DNA of 64,000 nucleotides, taken from the NCBI RefSeq assembly GCF_000004075.3, contig NC_026660.2:26353498-26417497 (forward strand), read 5' to 3'. The notes beneath the pieces are model-generated. The model ran no database searches and was not told the DNA's origin. It saw only the letters and a program-made list of their open reading frames with translations. The stretch is from Cucumis sativus (taxonomy: Eukaryota > Streptophyta > Magnoliopsida > Cucurbitales > Cucurbitaceae). How positions within the stretch are numbered: position 1 is the stretch's first letter; each line of letters starts with the position of its first letter. A program made the translations under genes and the position numbers. Shown here piece after piece: positions 41,701-56,200 of this stretch.

Positions 41701-44700
41701 CCTGATTTGGATATTTGTTTCTTTGCTTTCTTTTCACACTAATCTCCAAAACGGCGTGTGATCTGTTTATGATATTATTCAAATTATTTAGAGTAGTAAG
41801 CTTCTGTTGCATAAGGCAACTAAAAATGATAAATACTCACTGAGAGGAGCCAATAGGGTAACATAATAACTAACTAACTAGACTTGATGGTAGTGATAGG
41901 AGGAACCAACAACTGATCCAGGGTTAGGCCAATTACTGTAAACTCAGACTCTTCGTCATATAATGGATGAGCTAATAAAGTACTCGACAAGTCATGAGAT
42001 TGAAAACCCGAATGACTAGGTGCTGTTATGCATTTTGAATGAACTTGAGCCATTATTGTGGGCAATGGTAATGATGAATACCTAAATATTGGCTTCCTAA
42101 AAAGTTGCAAGAGTGCACCTAATTTTTTCTTTAAATAAGTTGCAAGTGATGCAATTTTAAATGGAGTCCAATTGATAATCTCTGCTTTAGCATTAAAAGG
42201 CAAGGTCTTAGAGAATAATTTTTTAACACGAAAACTAACCTTAGTTAACAGCCAAACATAAAATGCAAAACTCAAAAAGAATATGAGATATTCCGGTATC
42301 AGAACCCTTCACCTCTGACAACTATGGATAACATACCTTGAAGAGGTAGCATTTACCTCTGTGCAATCTGTTTTCCTTCGACTATTACCCAAGTTCAAAA
42401 GTTCAAGAATTTTATCTGCAGAACGAACCTGAAGTAAACCCAAGATCATAGGCATTTTGATTATTAGAGTGAACAGAAAATATAAGGAAAAAAGAGCATC
42501 ATTAACTTTTTGGGAAAATTGCAGCTTAGAGAAGACTTAGAAGGGTCATTTTCAATAGGTAAGGAAAAATAGGGTGATGCAGGGATCCAAAAGAAACCAG
42601 AGAATTGAAGTTTATTAACAACCTTCAAAAATGTTTAAACAGTTACTACCCGAAAGAGAAGTTGGTAATTTAGCTGAAAGAAAAGACAAACTTTAAAGAA
42701 TATCCAATCGAAAGTATTGCACCACCAAATCATTATTATTAGTAGCATATAACAAATAAAGCAGAAAAAGTGAAGATTAAAATCCGTATTGCATTTTGAC
42801 CTCTAAATTGAAGGCCTTCTTCACTTTGGAAAGACCATGCACTTAGCAACAATCTACATAAACTTAAAGGATCATGTGCAAGTTGGATTATAAGTTTTGA
42901 GCTCAAGACCCAAACCACTATTATTAAGAAGTGTTAAAGTTTTCATCATCAACTTCCAAAACAATATTGAACAGGTTAAAATATCAAATTTCCTGCCACA
43001 ACAAAGTGTTTAAAAAATGCAATGCAACTCCTCATTGATGAGTGAAAATTTATGTAACATATGATATTGATTTCAAGGATCTAATAAAAGTAGAAAAAGA
43101 ATAAACCTTGATACACCTAAGCCCAGCAACAGTTATTCCTTGCTCAGGATCCTCTCTAAGTTCTAAATGACCAGATGATTTTTCAAGCAAATCATATATT
43201 ACCTGAAAAATAGTTTTAAAAGCTGATGTTAATGTTTCTGTAAGACAAAAGGTAACCGACATGCAGGATTGCCAAAGAAAGGGAAGGCAAGCATACTTCA
43301 TTATAGACTTCAAGATATGAGCAAGTAACTTCAAATTCATCAGACCGCTTGTCCTTTTTTATAAGATCGAATACAGTATGCAAACTGAGCACCATGAGTC
43401 CAGGGTCATCTTTGGTCCCAACCATTGTGTATGTTTTACCACTGGTAAACGGAGTTGGATTTAAAAATGTATTTTGAGAATGGTTAGTCTAGAATAGAAT
43501 ATAGAAGAGTAAAAAAAACATTCTGTTCCAATCTACATTTGTTTTCCATTTAGAATATACACCATACAGAATAATAATTGATCAATGCTCGTGGCTTTTC
43601 AGGGTTAAATTATGTACTCTTAAACAGATTGCAGTCACCACCAAGGAGTCAGATTAACTTTTTTATTATCATTTTAAGTTGTATGAAATTCTATCAAGCA
43701 ATATTTATAACTGCAAGAAGACAGATCAGAGGACAAAATGTTACAAACATGAAACTGTACATTTTGCAATATGTGCATTTAGCCTTGGAGCTTTTATTAA
43801 CTTCACTGCATCCAGGTGATTCCAGTTCCATGATCACAACTTAATTCCTTGAGTACTTGGTTGTCAATATAATGACCTAACAACGATGTACTAACTCTCT
43901 GAAAACTAGAAGCATATACCATTACAACCTTGGATTTAAATGAAGGTGAAGAAAATAGAGCCAGTTAGTTGCATGCTCTATAAAGCACACAAGGTGCAAC
44001 TCCTCTAAAGAAAAGATGGAGATAACTTCAGAGTAAGAGAACACCTCTTTAATACCTTCCAGTTGAGCCATAGGCAAAGACAGTCACGTTCAGACCTTGA
44101 ACAACTCCTGGTATTATGGAAGATATACTTTTTTTGTAGACTTCCTGAATACACGGGGATTAGGAATAAGCTACAATCGTAAGCAAAGAGAATATGTTTC
44201 AATGAGATGGTCATACTAATTAAGTATTTTGAATTACAGAAAAAAGATACTATCATTCTTAGCAACAAATGTAAGAAAAATATTTAGCAACCACGACAAC
44301 CAATTAGTATTTGAAGTTCATCTTTTCCAGGCGATAAGAAGTCAATAATGAGTGTTGTCAGAAACAAAAATATTCCTGCATTAACATTTTAAATTAGCAA
44401 AAGCAATGTCTTTAAAACATGAAAACCATTCCTTAATATAATGGAATCAACGATAACGGGAACTTTTGCCCTTTTTTGTTCATTAAATGTAGATCTTACA
44501 TCCATAGAAGCTCTGCAAATGAGAGAATTTAGAGGAAGTAAAAATAAACGATTTGGTTGGCCAGATGAATCACAAAAAGGTTAGTTTAACGAATGTACCA
44601 AAGAGTCCAGAATGATAATTACTAAGATCCAAAATATAATCAGAATTCAAAATATTTGGCATGTTTTCAGCACTATGGAGAACTTTTTCAATTGAATTCA

Positions 44701-45207
44701 ATTTCATAATCGCTCCTGAAAGATCAATCAATTATTCGACCTGTAAACAGACCCAATAAACCAAAAATTTGGGGTTGGAGATGACTTATACATACCAGAT
44801 TAGTACTTTCTGGACCAAATGCATGGTCGAAACAGTATTGTTTCTCCTTCGTTCGGTTCTGAATGCGGTCCAGGTAATCCTTCGACAGGTCAGGATCGAG
44901 GATAAGCACCTCCTAAGATTTTAGAGATGCCAAATTTCAGCACTAATTTGGTTGACAAAAATATCAATAAAAAGAAATTTCCAATCGCATTCAGCTAAGA
45001 TAACCTTGCTTTCAATTACTCTGACAATATCACGGCCACGCTCTCTCTCCCTTAGAGGACGGCATTTCACTGCAACCTGAAGAACAAAATGCAACAAGGA
45101 TATCATGGAAGTAAATAACGCAGTAGAAAGCTGGATGTTGGAAAAGGAAAATAACGAACCGTCAGAGTCGTGGATTTCTTCGCTCCGGGTGCTCTGATGC
45201 TGCGCAT
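38743..45207 (-). CDS. KIN8B: Kinesin-8 motor protein (KIN8B type)
   Basis: Fifteen exons join to 706 aa: 45160-45207, 45005-45076, 44796-44912, 44056-44144, 43297-43441, 43107-43202, 42337-42428, 41514-41762, 41253-41403, 40843-40905, 40531-40767, 40313-40417, 40114-40227, 39117-39376, 38743-39025. The start [16 protein letters not shown] is chosen because it reads straight into VAVKCRPL. An in-frame-looking ATG 12 bases upstream is in another frame. The motor domain comes first (about 14-350), with P-loop GSTGSGKT (105-112), switch I NATSSRSH (215-222) and switch II DLAGSE (250-255). Neck and coiled-coil segments follow, for example [20 protein letters not shown]. The order and motifs match Arabidopsis KIN8B. 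Kinesin-8 proteins walk to microtubule plus ends and regulate their length. The C-terminal tail is shorter than in Arabidopsis and its last intron is the least certain: reading through it gives a stop at 39083 instead. Confidence 0.93.
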
Positions 45208-45869
45208 TTTGAGCAGACATTGATTTCCACAACACTCAATAAGCAATCAGATGGAGTTCCTTAGGTCCATTTTTACCTATACGTCTTGACAACAATCTAT
45301 AACACATTTTACATCTTGCAGTCGCATTCTGAAATAGACATTTCCTCACATTTCACTCCAAACAAAAATCACAACAAACTTAATGAGAAAACATTGCCAA
45401 AAAACCGAAAAGATATCAATCAATCTCTCTCTCGTCACATCGCTAACCCTAAATGGCATCGAAACCACATGCGAAGATCAAGTAAACTCCTCCCATCCTG
45501 GAAAAGACAATCAAGAATCATAAATGATGAATTATCACAAAACAATGACATAATGATAAAAAGACAGCGAAGAAAATAAACAAGAAAAGAAAACAACAAA
45601 CCTGGAAAAAACGGCGAGAGAGCAATGATCGAAGTTGAAAAGGAAACCGGGGCAAGGGGTATGAAAAGCGAAAAGAGAGAAAATGAGTATGGTGAAGAAA
45701 GGGAAAAAAAAAAAAGATCAAGTATGCGGTGGTTGAATGAATGGCGTATTATAGTGGCAACGTAAAGTAATAAAAGAGAGAGAGAGAGAGAAATGGAAAT
45801 TCAAGGAAGAGCCATTAAAATGGAGTAACGACGGAGGAGGAAGAGGAGGAGCTGGAGAAGAACTGGATG

Positions 45870-46015
45870 GATCGAGACCGTTGGTTGGTTTCGAAATGGA
45901 CGGCAACTGGCAAGTGGAATTTGGTTTTCATCGGTAACGAAGGGGTTGCTGGAAGGGGAATGATCGAGACCGTTGGTTTGATTTGGAAATGTACCGCAAA
46001 TTGAAATTGGTTTTT
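45870..46015. repeat. Imperfect direct duplication upstream of the kinesin gene
   Basis: Copy 1 (45870-45928) and copy 2 (45962-46015) both begin GATCGAGACCGTTGGTT and end in GG(A/T)-rich AATTTGGTTTT or AAATTGGTTTTT. They differ by several substitutions and a small deletion. Confidence 0.75.
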
Positions 46016-48456
46016 GCGGGTTGCGTATGATAAGGGTAATAATTACGAACTTTTTTATGACACTTTTTCCTTCTTTTCCCTTTTCATTTTCTTTGGCCAC
46101 TTTTTTCTCTGTGACCTTTTTAGTTTTTATGACACTCCTCAATCTCCAGCTAGTGTTCATGTAATGGAAATATATGAAAAATAGAAAGGGATGATTAAAA
46201 GGATGGGACTCATTAGACAGGTCATTGAGGGGTGGGACACACGTGTGACTAAATTGAAATTGCTATGGCCAATCCCTTCTACGTAGTTGCATCCATTTCT
46301 TCCCAAAGATAACCCTAAACCCTTTTAGATTATTGTGATCTTCTTCTTCCCTATCACATTCAAACAAAAGTATGATAAATAGATTATCTAAATTGTTACA
46401 CTTACTTGGGTGGGTTTGCATAGTCACAATCAACAACGTCCAGGTAAACACACGAGTGTGACAATTAACTCATAACACAATATTTCCTTCTTTTCCTATA
46501 ACAATCTTTATATTTGATAGAAAAAATAATTATAATTAAAGTATCCGTCTCTTGTACTACACTATAAATAGATTTAGGTTTCCAGACTCACTTAGTAACC
46601 AAATATTTTTCCTAGTTTATAATATTTATTCCATTCAAAAACTACATTTCCTCCGGCAAACACTCAAAAGTTTGATTTTTTTAATTCGTTTTTCTAGAGG
46701 GTTAACCTATCTAGAAAATGAGGTCGTACATATGTTTGTCTAAAACAAAATGTTATCATTAAATAACAAATCTTTTGAAATCTTGTTCAAAATATTTCAA
46801 TCCATTTTATTTCTTTGAACGTGCTATTAATTTCTATTTTCTTTGTTGAAATGTGAAATTGTGGAACTCCAAATTATTATTTATTTCTTAAAAGTAGACA
46901 CCTGGCATTGAGCTGTGGAATAAAATCTTTGGTATTGTTAAAAAAAAAAAAATGTATCTATTTAATTGTTAGACGTCTAAAATTATGAATTTGAATTCCT
47001 TGAATTCTGAACATCTTTATGAAGTTTGATAGATCTACAAAAACATTAAAATTTAAGGTTTTATTAAATTTATCTATAGTAGATTAATTTATGAGGTTGT
47101 TTTGAAAGGTAATAAAGAGAACTAAAAAATAGTTATCAATTTTATTTTATCAAATAAAGTAAAGTTTTAAATTCGATATTGGTATTGAAAAATTTTCACC
47201 ACTGTGAAAATGCTATAAACCCAAATAGAAAAAGTGATTGTATGTTTCAGTTTAGTAGACTATTGGACTTACTATATTTAAAACCTATAAAGGAACAAGT
47301 TTGAAGTTTGAGTGAATTGAAAGTCAAGTGCTTTAATATTCTGAACACAATAAGTGAATTATTAACTTCACAGACTAATAACTCCGCAAATTCTATCAAT
47401 CAAATAAAAAACACTCTACAACACTTACGATATTATTGGTTATCCATGTTCATTTCATTGGTAGTTTTGTTGTTTTTAAAATTAAATCTTACTTCTTCTC
47501 TGTTGTGAGGATTGTCACTGGGAATGGGAACACGTTCCAAAAGAGAAAAGCTAGAGCTTTAGAGTATTGGGGGGCCAACCAACAGGCAATTCAGTAAATA
47601 ATTGAGTTGGGTAGGAATTGACACCATTCTACCTTGCAGACCCAAAACAATTTTGACCTTTCCGTCATTATATATATATATGCTTTCTGAAAGTTTGAGT
47701 TAGGAGGATGGCTTGGGTGCGGCTGGTCTACGTGTGGAGTTTGATGGATTCCTTATGTGCGCTCGGACAACCATAGGATAAGGCAAAAACCCTAAGCTAT
47801 CTTTCGATCGGTGGGATAGTCACGAGTTGGCGACAACAATGCAAAGTTTCGGCTATTTATTTTAACTTATTTAATCCTTCCTCACTTCTTAGACTTATTT
47901 TCATATATATATATATAAAAGCATTATTTTTGTTTTATTTTCTAAATAAATAAATGAAATGAAAATGATTCTTTTTGTTTTTAAAATTAAGTGTTTCTTT
48001 TAACTTAGTCGGCATTATAAAGAGTAGAAAAGTATTATATTCTATGAGAAAGTAAAAGCTAACGGATTATTATTGGACTTTGAGTTTTTTTTTAAAAAAA
48101 ATCATATTTTAATATTCATTTGTTTCATTCTCACAAGCAAAAAAAAAAAAAAAATACAAACTAAATTAAATGAGTTACTAAAATACATTTTCTCTAAACT
48201 CTATGTAAACACACAAAATTTATCTACATGGGTTGAATCACACTAAATTTAAATTAATAATAATAACAACAACAATAATAGTAATAAAACAACAGTTTAA
48301 TCTTTAAAGTTTGATTTTTAATCAATTAGACGATGTATTTCCAATATGATAATGGTTTAAAGTGTAAGCTTAGCTCATACACTTTACCATCTATACTAAT
48401 GGTTAAGGATCAATTTTATTTGTAAACTATAAATATTAAATTGTTATACACTAAAA

Positions 48457-48512
48457 ATTGGCATATATAATTATATAAAAAGAAATTGGCATATATAATT
48501 ATATAAAAAGAA
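48457..48512. repeat. Perfect 28-bp tandem duplication
   Basis: Two exact head-to-tail copies, 48457-48484 and 48485-48512, each beginning ATTGGCATATATAATTATAT. Confidence 0.95.
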
Positions 48513-50237
48513 TAAAGTTGAAAGGATTCAAGCTCTAATGTCTTATACTAAATTCGTGAATGATTCTAACTTCTAAAAGTCAAGTCAACTAGAACAACAC
48601 AATGAAGAGAGGTGAACCTGTCTATAGACAACTCACATGGAATGACAATTTACCATAGTCGTGGATCGGGTCCATCACTTCAGTGCCTTATCACATCAAA
48701 GTCATGGACCAGGTACACGACTTCACACATATTTTTCACAATAGTTTTTTCTACTCCATTTTTACAATATTTTCAAAATAGCATTATTTTAAAAAAATAT
48801 TAGAAGTTGAATTGCAATAGATATAAATTAATAATTTAATCACTAAACTTTAATTTTTAACCATTTAAATGATGTATTTCCGAGATGATAAGGATTTAAA
48901 ATAAAAGTGAAGATGGAAAAGAAAAGTAAAAGAATATCAACATTTGTGTAACGTCTTTTATCTGTTGGTGAGAGAGGGAAATCGACTTTATTTTTTTATA
49001 AAGCAAAATTTAAAGTAAGAAAATACATTTGACTTAATTAAAGTTTTTTTTAGAGGAGTAATAGTTAAGCCCTTGAACTCTAAAATAAAATAGGGTGTTT
49101 TTTCAAAAATAGAAAAAAAAATAACAAAATGTTTATACTCCATGTAATAAATTCACATCAAATTTATTATATTTAACTTTGGCATGAAATGATAAATATT
49201 TGGTTAAATATTATATTTTTTATAATTTCTCGTATAAATTTTATATATCTGGAGAGAGAAAAAAACAAATCATAGTTGAATTAATAGTTTGATTTTTAAT
49301 GATGTATTTTCAAAATGTTAATAGTTTAAAGTATAAGGTTTAGTTCATATATTTTACAATTTGTACCAATTTGATCCATGATAAATAGTTTTTAAGATTT
49401 CTTAAATTTTTTTAGACTGGTAAACCTGTAAATTAATTATTAAGGACTCATGTTTGTAAACTATAAATACTAATTTGTTATGTAATAAAAACTTACACAT
49501 AATTTTAACAGAATGAGATTTATCAATCATAGTAAAGACTAAATTGTTACCGATTAAATTTTAAGATCAAATTGTTATCAAATTTAAAAATACTTAAACT
49601 AAATCGTTATAAATTGAGTGGGAAGACTAAACTTTTTTATTTTATGAAAGTCTGGCAAGACTATAATATTTTTAAAATCAAGAATGAGAGTGTAATATTA
49701 TTTAAAAAACAAAAATGCTTAAAGTACTTATGAAGAGACTCGAATGTATATAATTTTTGTGTTAGTTTTATCCGGTACAGCTAAAATGAACCCTAGATAA
49801 ATAGCAAGAACAATTTATAAAATTTATTTAAAATACATAAATTAAAATTAAATGAAACCCAAAATTAAATTAAATTTAAGGGTAGAATGATATTTTAAAC
49901 TTTTTTTTTTATCAACTAAAAGTACATCAATCATTAAAAACATAGTAAAAAATTATTTATCCTTGTTGAGAAAACTCCAGTCATCGAAAAGCTTTTAGTT
50001 TCAGATTTAGACATGCATGACTACACTTATTAGACAACTTGGACTACTTTAGATAGCTGCACCTTAACCTTTAGCACGTCCCCATTCTTATTATTCACAT
50101 CCAACTTATAATCGAAAATAAACCAATGTACCTCTTCATTTACAAACCTAAAATCTGGACATTATAGACTGGAAATCTGCAAAGATGGATGCAAATTTCG
50201 TCATATGTACGCTCTTACGTTCTACTTTGTACTTTAT

Positions 50238-53200
50238 TCACAAGCTGTTTATAGCTGTGTAAGCAGAGATATGTATATCACAACACTCTGCATCCCAAGA
50301 GAAGTCCTTCGTCATTGCATCAAGTACTTTGTGATTCCACTCCGATGGATTGTTATTCTGTAAAGAGTGAGAACAAATATAAGTAAGGTATTGAGCATTA
50401 TAAAGCAGCTACAATATATAATAAATTCCTGAAAAGGTACTTTGCATGAGGTTTTATTAGCTCATCTAACACTCACAATTTCATCTAGGGCTTGACTGAA
50501 GGACAAGTATCCGAAGGTAGAGTTAATGAACATGGCTAACTTAGTGGTCTCGTAGTCATGATCTGGAAAGTGCCTAGCATTTTTTTTATCACAAGAAATG
50601 AGCAAAGAGTCACCATTCACATACTACCAAATTTCAATTTGCTAAAAACAGTTACCTTAATCCATTATTGTTATTGGTGGTGATTGCAATCGGTGCAGCT
50701 CCATATCTCATAGCCTTCATCTACATTATCGAAGGAAAAAAAGAAAAAAGGGGGATCAGGGTGCTGATTAGTCCTCATGCTCTAATTGTTAGGCCGTCCC
50801 ACGTTGAGATTATAGAATTAGGGTTCATAAATAAGCACGAAGTTCCTGGCTTCCAGGAATTGAGCCACCTTATGGGTACAAAAGACTTTAACTTCGACCA
50901 GTGGCAAGTTAATACGTTTTCACTTGACAGTCCAGGATAGACGATTAGATTGATAAGGGGACTCAAGGAGATAAAGTATAGACGTCATCCAATTATCCCA
51001 CAATACTTGTAGGAGTTTCGGATCGTTTATAAAATGTCCAGAAAAAAATCTATACCTTAAAACTGACCTAAGGTCGACTTCAATGCATATTTCCTCTTCC
51101 TGAAGAGTTCACCTATTCTCTCTGTTTGATAGAGAGCTCTTAAGGAAGAGTTACCATGGAGAAGATTATTTTGGGACCAAAGATCTCCAAAATAGTGTAA
51201 TTCTTCCTTTGGTACCTCTTTTGTAGAATTTTAAACACAGCAGAAAAACTCCAAAGAAAATTGCCCCACCGAACAATCTCCACCTCAAATTGGTGGTAAG
51301 GAAAACAAAGAGACGTTTGACCATATTTACATTCATTGTTCGTTTGATAGGAAAGGTTGGGCTTTTTTGCAGCAAAAGTTTGGGATGCATATGTGCCTTC
51401 CAGATAAAATGGAGGACCTTATTCTGAATCCTTTGGTGGTCTCCACTTTGGAAAGACGGTCACATTTTGTGGAATTGTGCAATGATGGCTGACTTGGACG
51501 GAAAGAAACAGCAGAATATTTTAGGATAAGGAGGTCGCTTGTGGGGTTTCTTTTCATCAGTGTACAGAATATTAGCACACTTCATATAGGGTGCTCTAAC
51601 CACACAGGAAAAAAAAGCATTTGAAGCTACAGTTGATTGTCTATTATAAATTATTGGAAGGCTGTATTGATGTAGTTTCTTTGGGAAGGGGATTTTCCTC
51701 TGCCTTCGGCCATTTGGCTTTCGTACTGGATCAAGAGAAGAATTAATTACTTACTGGAACTTGCAGAATAGGATCGTGAAGAGAATAACAGAGAATAATG
51801 TCGGAGCCTCCAAAAATGAGATGTGACAATGTCTCATCGTATCTGTTTATGAACCTCACGTTTTCATCCTACAAAAATAGATAGTTCCTAATGAAAAATT
51901 ATCTGGTTAAACAGTGCAAAATTGGGTCAGTTTAAAGACAAGCAACCAAAAATCTAGCCAATTACCAGAATCGTGTACTACATCATATATGAGGAATTAG
52001 TCATGTCAGATAACAGTAAGATTATCACAGTATGCTTACATATTGTGTGTGGTCCCCAGGATGCTATTTGATTTATGAGATGAAAGGAAAATACATGAGA
52101 AAAACAAAAAACAAGTACCTCAATTTTTACTTGAAGAGATTCTAGTTCCTTGTGTCTACTTGTCACTTCCCCAGTCGTCATGAAAATGAACTATAAGAAA
52201 CCGGTTGACACTCGTCATGCCATGAGACGATTTGTATAAGAAAAGGACGAGCTTACAAAAACTAAACCAACTCAACTGAGTGCGTTCTTAGAGCACACTT
52301 ACAGACCATAAATTTCCAGTAACTTCAAATCAACCAGGTCAATAAGGAAAAGGTTTCAATAGAATTTAATGTAGTTGAAGGGAGGAGATTACAACCTGGA
52401 CACCCATTTTGGTAGCATTCTGAACAATTTCTCTCAGGTTCTCTGTGTCAACATCTGACAAATCTGACAAAAAACATCCAACCTGATGGAAAATGGGAAG
52501 TGCATTAGGAATACATGATGCAAAGAGCAAGTGTCTAAGCATCTTATAGCTTCGGTATTCATGCAAAGAGCAAAGCAAAAGTAACAATAGATCATGAAAA
52601 TAAAAGCGGTGAAGTAAAAAGAAAGGGAAAGCTTCTGGAGGATACTGATAGACCATTCGCCCCTCTCCTAAATTAAGGTCAGAAGATAATTTGCAGGAGT
52701 ATATGATTGAATGGGATGCTACAAACATAAATATATGGATGTGGATGGTAAGTATGACGATAGGCACCCATACAGTTCTGAGTATGTAAGGAGAAGGGCG
52801 TGGAAAGAAGAAATGAAATAAACTGCAAGAAGAGTTGCCTGCATTCTGCATCTTCTATTACCAAGAAGTAGATGAGCAAGGGAAGGCAGTCATGGGACTA
52901 CCTCCAATTAACCCATTAGATTCTTCTGGAGTGCGCATGACTAGCGGAGTTCCAAAGTTTTAAGTAAAACAAAAGAGATGCCTTCTTTTTTCATGGGAGT
53001 TAAATTCCTATGGATGACAAGTATTTATTCAAGAGCAATTGGGACAAGAGGGGAACTGATTGATTTTAAACTGCCTATAAATTCCATGAGAAGGGTCTTT
53101 ACTTCTAATACAACAAAAAGGTATTTAACGAGGCTTCTTGCCAGAGAAAACGATGAGACCACTGTTTCATGACTATTTCCACTAATGAAGATAGAAAGAT

Positions 53201-56200
53201 TCCACAGGAATGCAACTATGCGATGCTTGATAGCTTGGAGATTGCGCATTATGCACAATGATGATTAGTTTGGCAAACATCATCATAAGGTTATTCGGAA
53301 GAAAATATAATATAGCCTCTATAATGAATCTCACAACATTCATGTCTATCGCCTGGAAAGCTTTCTATATCTTGAAGTTCCTAATGGTCGCATTTGAATT
53401 CATGAATAAAATTTCATATGAGAATCCAATGACTAGAAAATTGTTTCATAAGTCTTTCCAAGTTACCAAAATTTTCTTCCTTGAGGCACTGAAGTACTTT
53501 TTAGTATCAGAACAGAAAACGATATAATATCATGACTTAGATATCGTTCCAGAGAACATTCCATTCCAGAGCCTATTTGAACAAGAGAAGGATACTCACT
53601 GTAATAAAAGAAGAATTCTCAGCTAACCCCAGTTTTTTCTGCAATGCGATTTTGCATACAGCTTTTCCTTTCATATCATCTGCACTATAATTTTCTGGAA
53701 GAATTTTATCTTTTTGAGGATCCCAAGCCGAGCTGTCAAACCCATAAGGAGCAACAAGCAATTTTTCCCTGCAAAGCAATAAACAACAATGTGGAGGTAA
53801 ATTGGAATTGTTGCCTTTCTCATCTTGGCAATATTGGTTGTCAACTAAGAATCAATATCAAGTTCCAATCATTAAGAACAAGAAAAATTAGTCTGTAACA
53901 TAATTCAAGAAAGAACTCAACCAATCCAGTTTTAGGAATTCCAAAAGATTACTATTTTTTTACTCTGTTTTTTTTTCCTTTCATGAGATATAAAAGCCTG
54001 CCACTTACTTGTGCATGTTTAAGGTAGTTTCCAAACCATGACTCAAACTATGAATTATACGGCCTTTCGAATGTGTGGATGACATTATTACAACTTTATT
54101 GGAGTAAACGATTCCACCCTGCAAAATGAGAAGAAGTAAATTAATTATTGCATGATACCAGGCAATGATAAGAAGCTTGATATATAATAGACAGATTGAA
54201 TATGAAACAAAGATTTAGAATAAATAAAGACCAAAGTTATGGCATAGCTCGTGGTGGCTCATTTAAAAAATACTTTTATCTCTGGCACGTCTTCAATCAC
54301 CTATCATAAGCTTCCAGATTGAACCTACCTCCATTAAGCGACCTTGTGCATTTCTGATTCATCCAACATTTCATAATATACATCATTCAAAAATTTCAGA
54401 AAATACCTCCATTAAGCGACCTTATGCATTTCTAGAAAACAACTACTGATTCATCCAACACTTCATAATATATATCATTCAAGCATACTGAACTTTCCAG
54501 TGACCAAAAAGCCTGTCAAGAAGTTCAATCTGTGTTGTCGAACTACAAGCATAAATAACGAGGCTCTATCCTCAACACCAATGAGGTCTATGTATAACTC
54601 TTCAAGAACATAATACTGTCTAGTAACAAGACAAACAAGAGTTAGACTATAGTTACACCTTAAAAAATAAGATTGGCATTTGCTAAGAAAAATGCACATA
54701 TATTCTACATTCTATACCTTCATTGTGTTTGCAAGGTGCGTATTGGAACTGTCTTGCAGACGGTCAGGGCGATGAAGCCTTGCAGGATCAAGTCCACATA
54801 GTGCTATTTTCTCCGGTTGTACAAGAGACTAGGATGTTTTTCAAATTGAACAATTTTAGATAAACATCCTAATGGAAAATACGTTTTAAGAACTGCAAAA
54901 AAACAGAACTTCCAACTTGCCTGTGCATAAATGTCATGACACGTGAATAAGATTCTAGAACCTTCAAGTCCCTACAGACATCTTTAAAAATTAGCAGAAG
55001 CTAAGTAGCCAAGTATATATAGATTATTTAGCTAATAAGCTCCATTTTTCTAGTAATTTCCAGGTCATAAACTAAACAGCTCAGCTGTATATGATGGAAA
55101 TAAATGTTTGACAAGGTTAAGAAAAACCACCTTACGTATTTAATTCAAAGCAATATACTACTACTACAAGTATTTCACCTAAAACAATGTGATGAAGCCA
55201 AAGACTCCTCTAAATTAAAAGATACGTGCTCCAATATCCCCAAATGGAGAATAAATCCATAAAGGATAATAAAATGGTGAATAGACCAGTTTGCTATTTG
55301 CCACAGCAACTGAGTTTTTTTCTCGGTTTACCGATTCTACCCTGGAATTTGTAAGAAAATCCACTGACAACAGAAAGTTCCTAGAAATTTTGTTGGCCAA
55401 GAAATGGTTTAGATTAGTATTCAGCCGACAATCAAGAGATCCTTCTGTACATAATAAAAAATTGCTGTTATCTCAAAATTTGAAGTTAGAGAGATCAAAA
55501 GATCATCTATCCTGACCTTTATCTGCTACATTTTATAAATCCCCATTAACATATTTCACCATTTACCTCTTTCTCAAAAAACTTTTCCCTGGTGAGTTGC
55601 GTGAAATTTCAGCAGAACTAACTTCTATACATTAAAAAGATTGTATGGTGTGAGAAAAAGGAAAATTAGTTTCTAAGATAGATTAACATTTTATTACAAG
55701 AAACTATCTAACATAAATTAACACGATGTCATAGATACAGAAAGGAACAAATATGGAAACGAAAGTTTAGCCCTTAAATCAATTTATAATCTGAACCTAA
55801 AAGTGATACTGGAGAAATGGATGAGAAAACAAGAGTTGCTAATAACAAGTTAAACAAACCTGTTGAACAAAAATGTCCCAGAAAAGTGGTCCTATTAAAG
55901 CAGTTTGCCAATTATGTATGTGTAACACATCAGGCTTCTTGCCAGATTTCACAATATAGTCCAATGATGCTCGAGAGAAGTACATAAATCTGAAAACATG
56001 AGAATAACTAAATAGGTGAGGTCAAGAAACATGCCTTCGTTTCTTTTGTTAATGAAAATCATCTTCCTCGTTGATAAGATTCATAACGAAGTATTTCAAC
56101 AGAGCATTTCAACATTTATCTCGAGTTATATTCAACTAAAACCATGGATAGTGATTATTGGAAACAAAACTTTTCATAATAGCCTAAATTTTCTCGTTGG

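Larger units (their letters stand above)
45208..50237. other. Intergenic region between the kinesin gene and the SS5-type gene
   Basis: About 5 kb. The left part is the kinesin upstream region: a likely 5' UTR intron boundary near 45600, a GA run at 45776-45791, and a direct duplication at 45870-46015. A 28-bp tandem repeat lies at 48457-48512. A GC-richer patch at about 47520-47860 has no coding potential I can support. The rest is AT-rich. Confidence 0.5.

Noticed and set aside
45160..45219. Upstream ATG ([10 protein letters not shown]) as the kinesin start
   Set aside because: It is in a different frame from the motor domain, while the ATG at 45207 reads directly into VAVKCRPL.
53258..53527. 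Plus-strand 89-codon frame in SS5 intron 14
   Set aside because: Low-complexity hydrophobic composition without a domain. It may be decayed repeat DNA but gives no identifiable signature.
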